A stretch of DNA of 64,000 nucleotides. Source: Runella zeae DSM 19591. Its GTDB lineage: Bacteria > Bacteroidota > Bacteroidia > Cytophagales > Spirosomataceae. Where the stretch lies: assembly GCF_000423565.1 (NCBI RefSeq), contig NZ_AUIF01000032.1, positions 1 through 64,000 on the forward strand, written 5' to 3'. A program made the position numbers and the translations under genes. The notes under the pieces are model-generated. The model was not told the origin of the DNA. It saw only the letters and a list, made by a program, of their open reading frames with translations, and searched no databases. Positions 34,109 to 42,021 of this stretch are shown here, piece after piece (the first letter of the stretch is position 1; each line of letters opens with the position of its first letter).

Positions 34109-34885
34109 ATGAACGACTTTTTAACAATTGAAACAGAGTTGAATAATATCAAAAGGTCTCTATATTATCTAGTGCAAAAAGGGAGTAATGTGAATGGTAT
34201 CATTTCCTTGCTTATAGGTAACTATCAGATGATAGGATTGATAGAATTAATGAATGAGGATAATAGGTTCAATGCAAAAAAATATCTCTACAAATCGGCG
34301 AAGGTGGAAGAGTTGCAATTTAAAGTAGCTAAAGGCTTATTACCAAAAATTGAAATCGACAAACCAACTATCTGGGGAACACTTTATAAAACCATCGGGG
34401 TAGTTCTCCTAAGCGATAGCGTACCCTTGTTATATTCCTTTTTTGAGGTCATCGATGATGTAGGAGGCGATGAAGTACGCAAGGGCTACCATTACAACAC
34501 GGCCTATGCTATTAAATACCTCGTGTTGGGCAATCGCGACAAATCGCGTCATTATCTTGAATTAGCACAAAAAGCCGCTGACCGTAAAAAAGCCAAAACC
34601 GAAACGGGTTATTCAGATGTAGTAGAAGGTATATTGGATAGCAACCCTGAATTAATTTCTCAGGGTATCGAAAAAAACCTCAAATACCATCATCGCTGCG
34701 AAACGGGAATTTTCAAGGCATTTTGTTTAGAAGCTACTGCAATGGTCAAGTTAGCCAAAATGTATGGTTTTGAAGTAAGTACCGACAGTTCATACATTCA
34801 CCAAGGTTTGCTTCAACATGACCCTGATATTGTTTTTGAGGACATTGATGAAGTCTATGAGGCATTAGGTATCACTAAAACATAA
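34109..34885 (+). CDS. Imm49-like immunity protein
   Basis: 258 residues, soluble, helix-rich, resembling the immunity 49 family: an N-terminal alpha-helical part, a Y-L-LGNRDKSRHYLELAQKAAD stretch at about 135-165, and the C-terminal pattern in which a His-rich KYHHRCETG precedes LEATAMVKLAKMYG and a S-Y-IHQGLLQ motif. Imm49 proteins neutralise cognate polymorphic toxins inside the cell. The gene is 13 bases after the toxin-like remnant, which supports the call. It may be an orphan protecting against kin toxins. No other function is apparent. Confidence 0.68.
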   Translation: MNDFLTIETELNNIKRSLYYLVQKGSNVNGIISLLIGNYQMIGLIELMNEDNRFNAKKYLYKSAKVEELQFKVAKGLLPKIEIDKPTIWGTLYKTIGVVLLSDSVPLLYSFFEVIDDVGGDEVRKGYHYNTAYAIKYLVLGNRDKSRHYLELAQKAADRKKAKTETGYSDVVEGILDSNPELISQGIEKNLKYHHRCETGIFKAFCLEATAMVKLAKMYGFEVSTDSSYIHQGLLQHDPDIVFEDIDEVYEALGITKT

Positions 34886-34917
34886 TTTATCATCATAGGA
34901 AAAATTATTACCTCCCC

Positions 34918-34952
34918 CTAGGCAACCCTCGGCGTTCCATCTGCATAATAAC
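34918..34952 (+). promoter_or_regulatory. Putative autoregulatory ECF promoter upstream of the sigma gene
   Basis: GGCAACCCTCGGCGTT followed by CATCTGCATAATAA lies about 20-50 bases before the sigma start. The AAC-containing -35 and a T-rich -10-like element resemble promoters that Bacteroidota ECF sigma factors use on their own genes. Match from memory only. Confidence 0.4.
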
Positions 34953-34971
34953 CCTTGAAAGCACATTGAAG

Positions 34972-35508
34972 ATGGAACAAACCCTCATCAAAGAACTCAA
35001 AAAAGGTAGCCCTTTTGCCCAACGTAGGGTGTACGATACCTACGTCAACCGCCTGATGAGGGTGTGTGTGCGCTATGTGCGTGATACGCAAGATGCCCAA
35101 GAAGTATTGATGAACGGTTTTTTGAAATTTTTCAACAACATTCATCAACTCGACGATACGCATCCTATTGCCCCTTATTTGCACAAGATTATGGTCAACG
35201 AATGCCTCATGCACCTCCGAAAACAACGCATTTCGTGGTTGACATTGGACGAATCTATAGAATATGAAACCGAAACCGACAATTCCCCTGAGATAGATGC
35301 CGAAATCCTCTATGCCGCTATTACTCAGCTACCCGACGGCTACCGAACAGTATTCAATATGTACGTAGTAGAGGGGTATTTGCACGCCGAAATTGCGCAC
35401 CAACTCAACATTACTGAAAGTACATCCAAAAGCCAACTTCACAAAGCCAAAGCGCTGCTGCGGTTGTGGCTTCAAAAACAAGGTTATCGCTATGGCACAA
35501 ATGAATGA
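34972..35508 (+). CDS. ECF-type RNA polymerase sigma factor
   Basis: 178-residue sigma-70-family extracytoplasmic function factor. Region 2 includes RLMRVCVRYVRDTQDAQEVL and a NGFLKFF segment; region 4 has QLPDGYRTVFNMYVVEGYLHAEIA and the helix-turn-helix ESTSKSQLHKAK. The open frame begins at a TTG six bases earlier; ATG at 34972 fits the family N-terminus. Its end overlaps the next gene by 17 bases. The next gene encodes a single-span membrane protein, the usual anti-sigma arrangement. The envelope protein after that completes a three-gene stress-response type cassette. Confidence 0.92.
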   Translation: MEQTLIKELKKGSPFAQRRVYDTYVNRLMRVCVRYVRDTQDAQEVLMNGFLKFFNNIHQLDDTHPIAPYLHKIMVNECLMHLRKQRISWLTLDESIEYETETDNSPEIDAEILYAAITQLPDGYRTVFNMYVVEGYLHAEIAHQLNITESTSKSQLHKAKALLRLWLQKQGYRYGTNE

Positions 35509-36163
35509 TAAAAACATAAAGCAGCTTCTTGATACATTAGATGAGTCGCTGCCCCCACAAGTAAATTTTGATACTGAAGCTTTTTGGCAACAACTACAGC
35601 CTCAAATTGTCCCCAAAAAACAACGTCCTTATTGGCGCTATGGCATAGCGGCCTCTCTCCTATTGATGTTGATTTCGGCAGGAATTTGGGTAAATCAAAA
35701 ACAACCTGCCACACCGCAGCTAGCCGCTATTCCGACACCTACCAAATCTTCTACCACTCCAACAAAACTCAAGACGAGTGCCCCCGCACCTCACATAGTC
35801 CGTTTAGAAAATTCAAAAAAGAAAAACCTACCTACCAAGCCTCAAAAAAATGCAGTAGCCAAAGTACAAGAAGATATAAATCTAAGCGCTACGCCACTTG
35901 CTGCTACCAGCCCGATTGTAGAGCCTGAAAAAGCACCTATCCCTGCTAGCGATTCAAATAGAGTAGCCGCCACGGTAGAAAACCCTCCGTCTACCAAAGT
36001 ATCAAGTACGAATCCTGCAAAACAAAGGTGGAAAGTTGTCCATGCCAATGAACTCCAAACCGACCCTATGGAACGGATTCACGAACAAATCAGTACAAAA
36101 AAACGTCATTCGCCTTCCGAATACGCCCAGCAAACCCATTTGTTTACCATCAAAATAAAATAA
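35492..36163 (+). CDS. Probable anti-sigma factor, single-span membrane protein
   Basis: 223 residues, no recognised domain. A cytoplasmic N-terminus of about 50 residues with a DTEAFWQQL pattern is followed by one membrane span (about 51-67) and a periplasmic part rich in Pro, Thr, Lys and Ala. The overlap with the sigma gene (17 bases from 35492, or 8 if the next ATG at 35501 is used) suggests coupled translation and a sigma-binding role for the N-terminus. A longer frame from 35393 inside the sigma gene is a shadow and was not used. The ending KRHSPSEYAQQTHLF is conserved-looking but unassigned. Confidence 0.65.
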   Translation: MAQMNDKNIKQLLDTLDESLPPQVNFDTEAFWQQLQPQIVPKKQRPYWRYGIAASLLLMLISAGIWVNQKQPATPQLAAIPTPTKSSTTPTKLKTSAPAPHIVRLENSKKKNLPTKPQKNAVAKVQEDINLSATPLAATSPIVEPEKAPIPASDSNRVAATVENPPSTKVSSTNPAKQRWKVVHANELQTDPMERIHEQISTKKRHSPSEYAQQTHLFTIKIK

Positions 36164-36167
36164 CACC

Positions 36168-37301
36168 ATGAAACATCTCATGCTTTTTTGGGTGCTGATA
36201 AGCAGCACCTTAAGCCCTCTTTTTGCCCAAACAGAACAGTACCAAATCACGATTCCACTTTCTACCTCCAATCGGGTAGTGATAGCAGGCAATAGGTGGG
36301 ACGATTTTGAAAAATTTAAAAACCTTGATTCGTTGGTGCGGCTTTTTGTGGAAGATTATCAAAAAGTAAAAGATAGTATTTCCAATCCCACCACCTCGTA
36401 CAAACTCCAATATACCCTCACTTCAAAAGGTCGGCAACTGCGCATCCAAGCGTATCCACAAACTCAAAATAATTTTATCTTTCAAAATTTTTCGGAGCCA
36501 ATGTTGGTCAAAGAAAAACAAGATACCATTGTGATTGAAAAGTGGATTCCGCACCCTGACAATATCCCTCCCCTCGACCAAATGGCTCCCGACCAAATCC
36601 AAGCCCTCCATGGCGAACTCCACAACGAATACCGCTACAATCGCTATGGACATTGGTTTGGGATTTATTTTCTGCTCAACAGTGCTGATGAAATAATGCA
36701 AATAACACAATTGAACGAGCGTTTGGCCAGTACATTGGAGCAATTGAAAAAGACCAAAACTTATGACCGCCACAACGCAGGCGAGATGACGTTTCGGGTA
36801 TTTGGCCCCGAACGCTTCAATGTTAAGGCAGAAGTAGCTAAATCGTGGAAAGCAAGTATGAGTCTTATTTGGGCACAAACTAGCTTAGGCTTCTATGCCG
36901 GGCGCCCTTATACCACGATTGGCGGTGACTTTACGTACCTTTATAAAAACAGTATTTTAGGATTAAACTTAGGCGTAGAAATGGCGGTGTCTTTCAACAA
37001 AACCCAAACCGACAATTTCACCGCCCAACGAAGCACCTTCTATACCGTGGGGATTAATTTTTATGACCGTGGCAAAAAAATCGAACAGCGGCTTTGGGGA
37101 ACAACTTCCAAACACTTGCGCGTGGGTTCGCTCCAACTGGGCTATAATCGAGGCAAAGAAGACGGGCATTTCCAACCCCATACGTGGCGTTTTTCGTCGG
37201 CTTTTACCACTTATAAGCGTATCACGGTCATGCCAGAGATTTATTGGAATGGTCTCTTCAAAAACATCCAACCCGGCTTGAGGGTCGCGATTGGATTTTA
37301 G
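36168..37301 (+). CDS. Secreted or outer-membrane protein of unknown function, sigma cassette
   Basis: 377 residues. Signal peptide to about residue 20 (ends LFAQ). The middle part (about 30-190) is soluble with a YRYNRYGHWFGIYF segment; the C-terminal half has alternating aromatic strands (SLGFYAG, GGDFTYLYK, LGLNLGVEMAV, GLRVAIGF) and ends in Phe, as outer-membrane beta-barrels do. Starts four bases after the anti-sigma stop, so it shares the operon and may be the sensed or regulated envelope component. Not recognised by family. Confidence 0.6.
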   Translation: MKHLMLFWVLISSTLSPLFAQTEQYQITIPLSTSNRVVIAGNRWDDFEKFKNLDSLVRLFVEDYQKVKDSISNPTTSYKLQYTLTSKGRQLRIQAYPQTQNNFIFQNFSEPMLVKEKQDTIVIEKWIPHPDNIPPLDQMAPDQIQALHGELHNEYRYNRYGHWFGIYFLLNSADEIMQITQLNERLASTLEQLKKTKTYDRHNAGEMTFRVFGPERFNVKAEVAKSWKASMSLIWAQTSLGFYAGRPYTTIGGDFTYLYKNSILGLNLGVEMAVSFNKTQTDNFTAQRSTFYTVGINFYDRGKKIEQRLWGTTSKHLRVGSLQLGYNRGKEDGHFQPHTWRFSSAFTTYKRITVMPEIYWNGLFKNIQPGLRVAIGF

Positions 37302-37315
37302 GAGGCTTAGGATTT

Positions 37316-38557
37316 TTATGATAAAGAAGAAGGGGAGGCTAAAAACGTTTCTTTTTCTAACAAATTTTTGACCCACCGGAAACCTATCGCTGCCACAATC
37401 ATCAAACCCACAATCACGCTCCAAAGCACATAATAGCCGAAGTGAGTAGCAATTTGCCCTCCTAAAGTAGGAGCGGCAACTTGCGCAATCGAATAACACA
37501 TCGAGTACAAAGCCGAATACTGACCGCGTGTTTGGGGCGTCGAACGCTCAATCGAGAAAGAGGTCATGAAAGGCATTGCAAGCATTTCGCTTAAAGTAAT
37601 AGTAACTACCGCTAAGGGCAATATCCATACCACTCCTTGAAAAACGACAAATAGCGAATAACTCAACCCACAAAAAAGCACGCCCCAACTGATAAAAACA
37701 AGCTTATGACGCAGCGGCTCAATGTGATAAATTAGTATCATTTCAAAAGCTGCCACGAGGAGGCCGTTGGTTCCGAGGAGCAATCCGATGTAAAATTCGC
37801 TAACGTGCAGTTGGGTTTTCCAGAAAACAGGTACCATGCTAAAAAATTGCATAAAACCAACGGCAAACAAGGTCGTAAAGAGCACAAACCGCATATAAAC
37901 CACATCCCGAAACGCCGATTGAGGCGTTGGGTTTTGGGTAGCTTTATGGTTTTGGGAAGAGCTATCTTGGGTACGATTTTTGACCAATAACAACAATACC
38001 AAAGCCGCCGATATATTGGTAATGCCGTCGGCAATAAACAAATATTGATAGCCAATAGTCGCAAAAAAGCCACCCAAAGCGGGGCCAATTGCCCAACCGA
38101 TATTGATAGCTAGGCGATTGATAGCATAGGCGCGAGTGCGATTTTCGGGCGTACTATAGTAAGCAATTGAGGTAGAATTGGCCGGACGAAACGCTTCTCC
38201 TACTAAGCTTAAAGCGAAGGTAGTGAGGCATAAAGTAGGCATGGTGCGCATGTTCATCAATACAAAAAACATACTTCCACCCAACGCCAAACTTGCCATT
38301 TGTACGTAATAATGCCCCAGTTTGTCGGTCAGTTTTCCACCCAGATATACCCCCAATATCCCACCTGCACCGGCGCAACTCACCACAAGGCCCGCTTGGG
38401 CCAAGCTAAAATGAAGGGCTTGGGTGAGGTATACGCTCATGAAGGGAATAACCATCGTCCCCGACCGATTGATAAACATCACAAAGGCAAGAAGCCAAAT
38501 TTCGCGAGAGATACCTCCGTAGGCGTTTCGATAAAGAGTGGCTGTTTTCTGTAACAT
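37316..38557 (-). CDS. MFS transporter
   Basis: 413-residue major facilitator with 12 predicted spans and the loop 2-3 motif GGKLTDKLGHYYV, typical of drug/H+ antiporter-like or sugar efflux proteins. The family N-terminal core begins after MLQKTATLYRN; an upstream GTG at 38575 is possible, but the ATG at 38557 is better. Convergent with the sigma cassette by 14 bases. Substrate cannot be inferred from its neighbours. Confidence 0.85.
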   Translation of the reverse strand: MLQKTATLYRNAYGGISREIWLLAFVMFINRSGTMVIPFMSVYLTQALHFSLAQAGLVVSCAGAGGILGVYLGGKLTDKLGHYYVQMASLALGGSMFFVLMNMRTMPTLCLTTFALSLVGEAFRPANSTSIAYYSTPENRTRAYAINRLAINIGWAIGPALGGFFATIGYQYLFIADGITNISAALVLLLLVKNRTQDSSSQNHKATQNPTPQSAFRDVVYMRFVLFTTLFAVGFMQFFSMVPVFWKTQLHVSEFYIGLLLGTNGLLVAAFEMILIYHIEPLRHKLVFISWGVLFCGLSYSLFVVFQGVVWILPLAVVTITLSEMLAMPFMTSFSIERSTPQTRGQYSALYSMCYSIAQVAAPTLGGQIATHFGYYVLWSVIVGLMIVAAIGFRWVKNLLEKETFLASPSSLS

Positions 38558-38623
38558 AGCAGCGCAAAGGTACACAAAATCGGGGGTTTGAATGCTGCTA
38601 CTCTATACCATAATCACGGAAGT

Positions 38624-40081
38624 TTATTTTTTCTCAAAACGCATTAGGGCAATATCATCCTTGAATAAGGTCAGCCATTTGCCCTCAACGATACCATAGG
38701 AAGTTACCTTTTGGAGCGTTTCTACAAATAAGCTTTCGCCTTGGCCTGGACAAAACATCTTGGTCATTGCCAGAGGTGCGGTAAAGTTGATTTTGGAGCC
38801 GCTCGTATTTAATTTACCCGCAAAACGGTTACACCCTGCATATCCGCTTATTTGGTTATTTTTCACATCAAACACAATAGACGGTTTTTTATCAGGGTAG
38901 AGGCCTGCGAGCGTTTCGGAAGTATTCAAATAAGTTAACTCCCACATACCTTCTAAAAACGAAGCCGTTGTTTCGGTTTCATTGCTTATCGCCAACTTTT
39001 CTACTAAATACAAGTAAGGTTGGTGGAAATGATGTACAAAAACCTTTTCTTGACTATCGGGGTAAAGTTTAAAATACTCTTCATCGGCCTTTAGCACAAT
39101 CGTATTGCCAGTACGGACATAATGATTGCTATGATAGTATGTAGGAGACACAAAGCCAGAGATATTTTTCTTTACAATGCTAGACGCCATTTTACCCAAA
39201 TACTTTTGATAATTTTTTTGAGCTTTGAGTGTAGGTTTGTTTAGTTGATTATAGGCATGTTTGAGAGCAAGATTTTTAGGAAATTTTTGTTTTTTTATAA
39301 TGCTTTTAGCATTTATGAATGGATTGGTCCTATTAAAATCTGACAATGTTTGAATTGAAATAGGTACTTCTGGCACCCAATCGGCAGTATTGACTACATT
39401 GTAAGCCCAACCATTTTGGGTCAATGATTCGTATTCATAAGCAAAAAACAAATTACCAGGCTTTGGCCCCGCACTACAGTAAGTTTTAAAACGAATATCT
39501 GCTGGAATCGTTTGTTGTTTTTGGAGGCTATACAAATACGCAGTCAATAAAAAAGCAATAGCTCCTCCTTGGCTATGCCCCATAATAATGACATCTTTTA
39601 CCCCTTTTTGATAACATGAGTCTACTTTCAATAAAATATCTTTTGCCAGAATTGCGGTACTGATGAGCCAACCAATATGTACTGCGGCTTGAGGATTAGC
39701 CGACAACTCATATTTAAAAGTCTCATTTTTATTTAATTGCAACTCCCCTTTGGCAGGCACCATAGCAGCATAAAAATTAGCTAACCAACTCACTTCATTT
39801 GCCGTAGTACCACGGATACTTAGCACAGCAATAGGCTTTGATTTGTGTGTCCACAAATCCCAAGTGTTGTCGAGACCTACCACTGGCGACCGATAGACCG
39901 ACTGGTAGTTTTCGGGAGCAGGCACAGACGCTACGTAAGAAGGGGCACCAAACCGAGCTGAGATTTTCATCATTTCTATGTATTCGGCTTTATCAAATCC
40001 AGGTTTAAGATACTGTCCTTTTACGACCTCAATGCCTACAAAAAGCAATAAAACCCCCACAAAAGAATACCTCGTCATCAT
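38624..40081 (-). CDS. Class 3 lipase fused to a META (HslJ-type) domain
   Basis: 485-residue exported protein. Signal peptide to about residue 22. A lipase_3 alpha/beta-hydrolase domain (about 30-375) has GHSQGG with catalytic Ser170, SIRGTT as oxyanion region and NTADWVPEVP supplying the Asp; a later His near FVHHFHQPYLYL completes the triad. The last about 115 residues (GMWELTYLN, GYAGCNRFAG, MTKMFCPG) are a META domain like HslJ, a small fold with two cysteines seen in envelope lipoproteins. The joining of both is unusual. Stands alone between the MFS gene and the acyl-CoA synthetase. Substrate unknown. Confidence 0.85.
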   Translation of the reverse strand: MMTRYSFVGVLLLFVGIEVVKGQYLKPGFDKAEYIEMMKISARFGAPSYVASVPAPENYQSVYRSPVVGLDNTWDLWTHKSKPIAVLSIRGTTANEVSWLANFYAAMVPAKGELQLNKNETFKYELSANPQAAVHIGWLISTAILAKDILLKVDSCYQKGVKDVIIMGHSQGGAIAFLLTAYLYSLQKQQTIPADIRFKTYCSAGPKPGNLFFAYEYESLTQNGWAYNVVNTADWVPEVPISIQTLSDFNRTNPFINAKSIIKKQKFPKNLALKHAYNQLNKPTLKAQKNYQKYLGKMASSIVKKNISGFVSPTYYHSNHYVRTGNTIVLKADEEYFKLYPDSQEKVFVHHFHQPYLYLVEKLAISNETETTASFLEGMWELTYLNTSETLAGLYPDKKPSIVFDVKNNQISGYAGCNRFAGKLNTSGSKINFTAPLAMTKMFCPGQGESLFVETLQKVTSYGIVEGKWLTLFKDDIALMRFEKK

Positions 40082-40222
40082 AAGAAAAGTAGTTTAAAGA
40101 ATCTTTTTCAAAGATAACCCATTTTTGAAATTTGCATAATTCAAATCACTTTTATACTTTTCCCTGATTCGAGGAGCTAGTTTCTGACAAATACATAGCT
40201 TTCGAATCTTAGCTCACTATTT

Positions 40223-42010
40223 ATGCCTCTTCCGATGATAGAATCTTCTGCTACACGCGTATTCGATATACTGACTCTCAACGTCAGACCTAGCCAAAAG
40301 TCCAACGCTTTAGCCTGCAAAAGGCAAGGCGAATGGATTACTTTTTCGTCTGACGAATTTTGTAACCAAGTCGATAAAGTCAGCTTAGGATTACTCAAAA
40401 TGGGGGTCGAGGCTGGCGACCGTATCGCAATCGTCTCCGATGGCCGCCCCGAATGGAATATCATTGACTTTGGGATTCAGCAAGTGGGAGGAGTGTCGGT
40501 ACCTATCTACCCTACCCTTACGCTCGAAGATTTTGAATATATTTTTCACGAAGCAGAAGTCAAGTTTGTTTTTGTGGGAGATGGCAGCCTCTTCCGCAAA
40601 CTCATCGATGTAGTAGCTACCGCGCCCACGGTCGAAGAAATGTTTACGTTTGATACCGTCAAAAGTGCTAAACATTGGTCATCCGTTACGGCTTTGGCCC
40701 AAGACGCTGATTTGGGTTTATTACAAAAACGAAAGTCCGCTATCAATAGTGAAGATTTGTTGAGCATTATTTACACTTCCGGCACCACAGGCAACCCAAA
40801 GGGCGTCATGCTTACGCACCGAAATTTGTTGAGCAATGTCGAAGAAGGCTGCAAGTTGATTGCTTTTCCGCACGAAGCACGGGCGTTGAGTTTTTTACCC
40901 CTCAATCACGTTTTTGAACGGATGGTACAATACGTATATCTCAAATCAGGCATTTCGATTTATTATGCCGAAAGCGTGGCTACTATTGCCGAAAACCTCA
41001 AAGAGGTACAGCCTACGGTGCTATCGACCGTACCCCGTTTGCTCGAAAAAGTATATGACAAAATCATCGCCAAAGGATACGAACAGCCCCGAATCGCGCG
41101 AAATATTTTCTTATGGGCTTTGGAATTGGGGTTACAATTTGACCCTGCTCATGACAAAGGATGGTGGTACAACACTCAGCTCAATTTGGCGCGTAAGCTT
41201 GTTTTTAGTAAATGGAAAGATGCATTGGGCGGTAAGTTAGAGATGATTGTAGCGGGTGCGGCAGCTACTCCACCTCGTATTGCACGGGTGTTTTGGGCCG
41301 CCGACATTCCGGTTTGTGAAGGTTATGGGCTCACCGAAACCTCGCCCGTTATCTCGTTCAACCGCCTCTTTCCACAGCCCCAAGTCCGTATCGGTACAGT
41401 AGGGTTGGTGATTGATGGCGTAGAAGTAAAACTGGCCGACGATGGCGAAATTTTGGTCAAAGGCCCCAATGTCATGAAAGGATATTATCTCAAACCTGAG
41501 CTCACCGCCGAAGTAATATCTTCAGATGGGTGGTTTCACACGGGCGATATTGGCGAATGGATAGACGGAAAGTTTCTGAAAATCACGGATCGCAAAAAAG
41601 AGATGTTTAAAACCTCAGCGGGCAAATACGTGGCTCCCCAAGCGGTAGAATCTACCCTAAAAGAGTCGTTTTTTATCGAACAAGCGGTAGTAGTAGGCGA
41701 CGGACAAAAATACGCTGCGGCCTTAATCGTCCCTTCTTTTGATGCCCTCAAAGAGTTTTGTAGGGTCGAAAACATCACTTACACTTCCGATGCCGAAATC
41801 CTCAAAAACGACAAAGTAAAAACCAAACTCCGCGCCGAAGTAGAAGTGGCCAACCGCGATTTGCCTCCTTATGAACGAATCAAAAAATATCATTTGTTGC
41901 CACAAGCGTTTTCGGTAGAAAATGGCGAACTCACTCCTACGCTCAAGCCCAAGCGTAGAATCATCCAAACCAAGTATGCGGCCGAAATCAAAGGTTTGTT
42001 TGAAGGATAA
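40223..42010 (+). CDS. Long-chain fatty-acid-CoA ligase (AMP-forming)
   Basis: 595-residue ANL-superfamily enzyme that activates fatty acids through an acyl-adenylate to acyl-CoA. The P-loop YTSGTTGNPKGVMLTH, the GYGLTETSPV motif, WFHTGDIG and the C-terminal DRKKEMFKTSAGKYVAP with hinge and catalytic Lys are present. Length matches the FadD15/long-chain ACSL group in Bacteroidota. Transcribed alone; it diverges from the lipase gene, so lipase-released fatty acids could be its substrate (inference). Cytoplasmic. Confidence 0.92.
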   Translation: MPLPMIESSATRVFDILTLNVRPSQKSNALACKRQGEWITFSSDEFCNQVDKVSLGLLKMGVEAGDRIAIVSDGRPEWNIIDFGIQQVGGVSVPIYPTLTLEDFEYIFHEAEVKFVFVGDGSLFRKLIDVVATAPTVEEMFTFDTVKSAKHWSSVTALAQDADLGLLQKRKSAINSEDLLSIIYTSGTTGNPKGVMLTHRNLLSNVEEGCKLIAFPHEARALSFLPLNHVFERMVQYVYLKSGISIYYAESVATIAENLKEVQPTVLSTVPRLLEKVYDKIIAKGYEQPRIARNIFLWALELGLQFDPAHDKGWWYNTQLNLARKLVFSKWKDALGGKLEMIVAGAAATPPRIARVFWAADIPVCEGYGLTETSPVISFNRLFPQPQVRIGTVGLVIDGVEVKLADDGEILVKGPNVMKGYYLKPELTAEVISSDGWFHTGDIGEWIDGKFLKITDRKKEMFKTSAGKYVAPQAVESTLKESFFIEQAVVVGDGQKYAAALIVPSFDALKEFCRVENITYTSDAEILKNDKVKTKLRAEVEVANRDLPPYERIKKYHLLPQAFSVENGELTPTLKPKRRIIQTKYAAEIKGLFEG

Positions 42011-42021
42011 AACTAAATATC

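Noticed and set aside
35393-35491. Extended N-terminus of the anti-sigma frame inside the sigma gene
   Set aside because: It would overlap the sigma gene by more than 100 bases; the ATG at 35492 or 35501 gives a normal coupled overlap.
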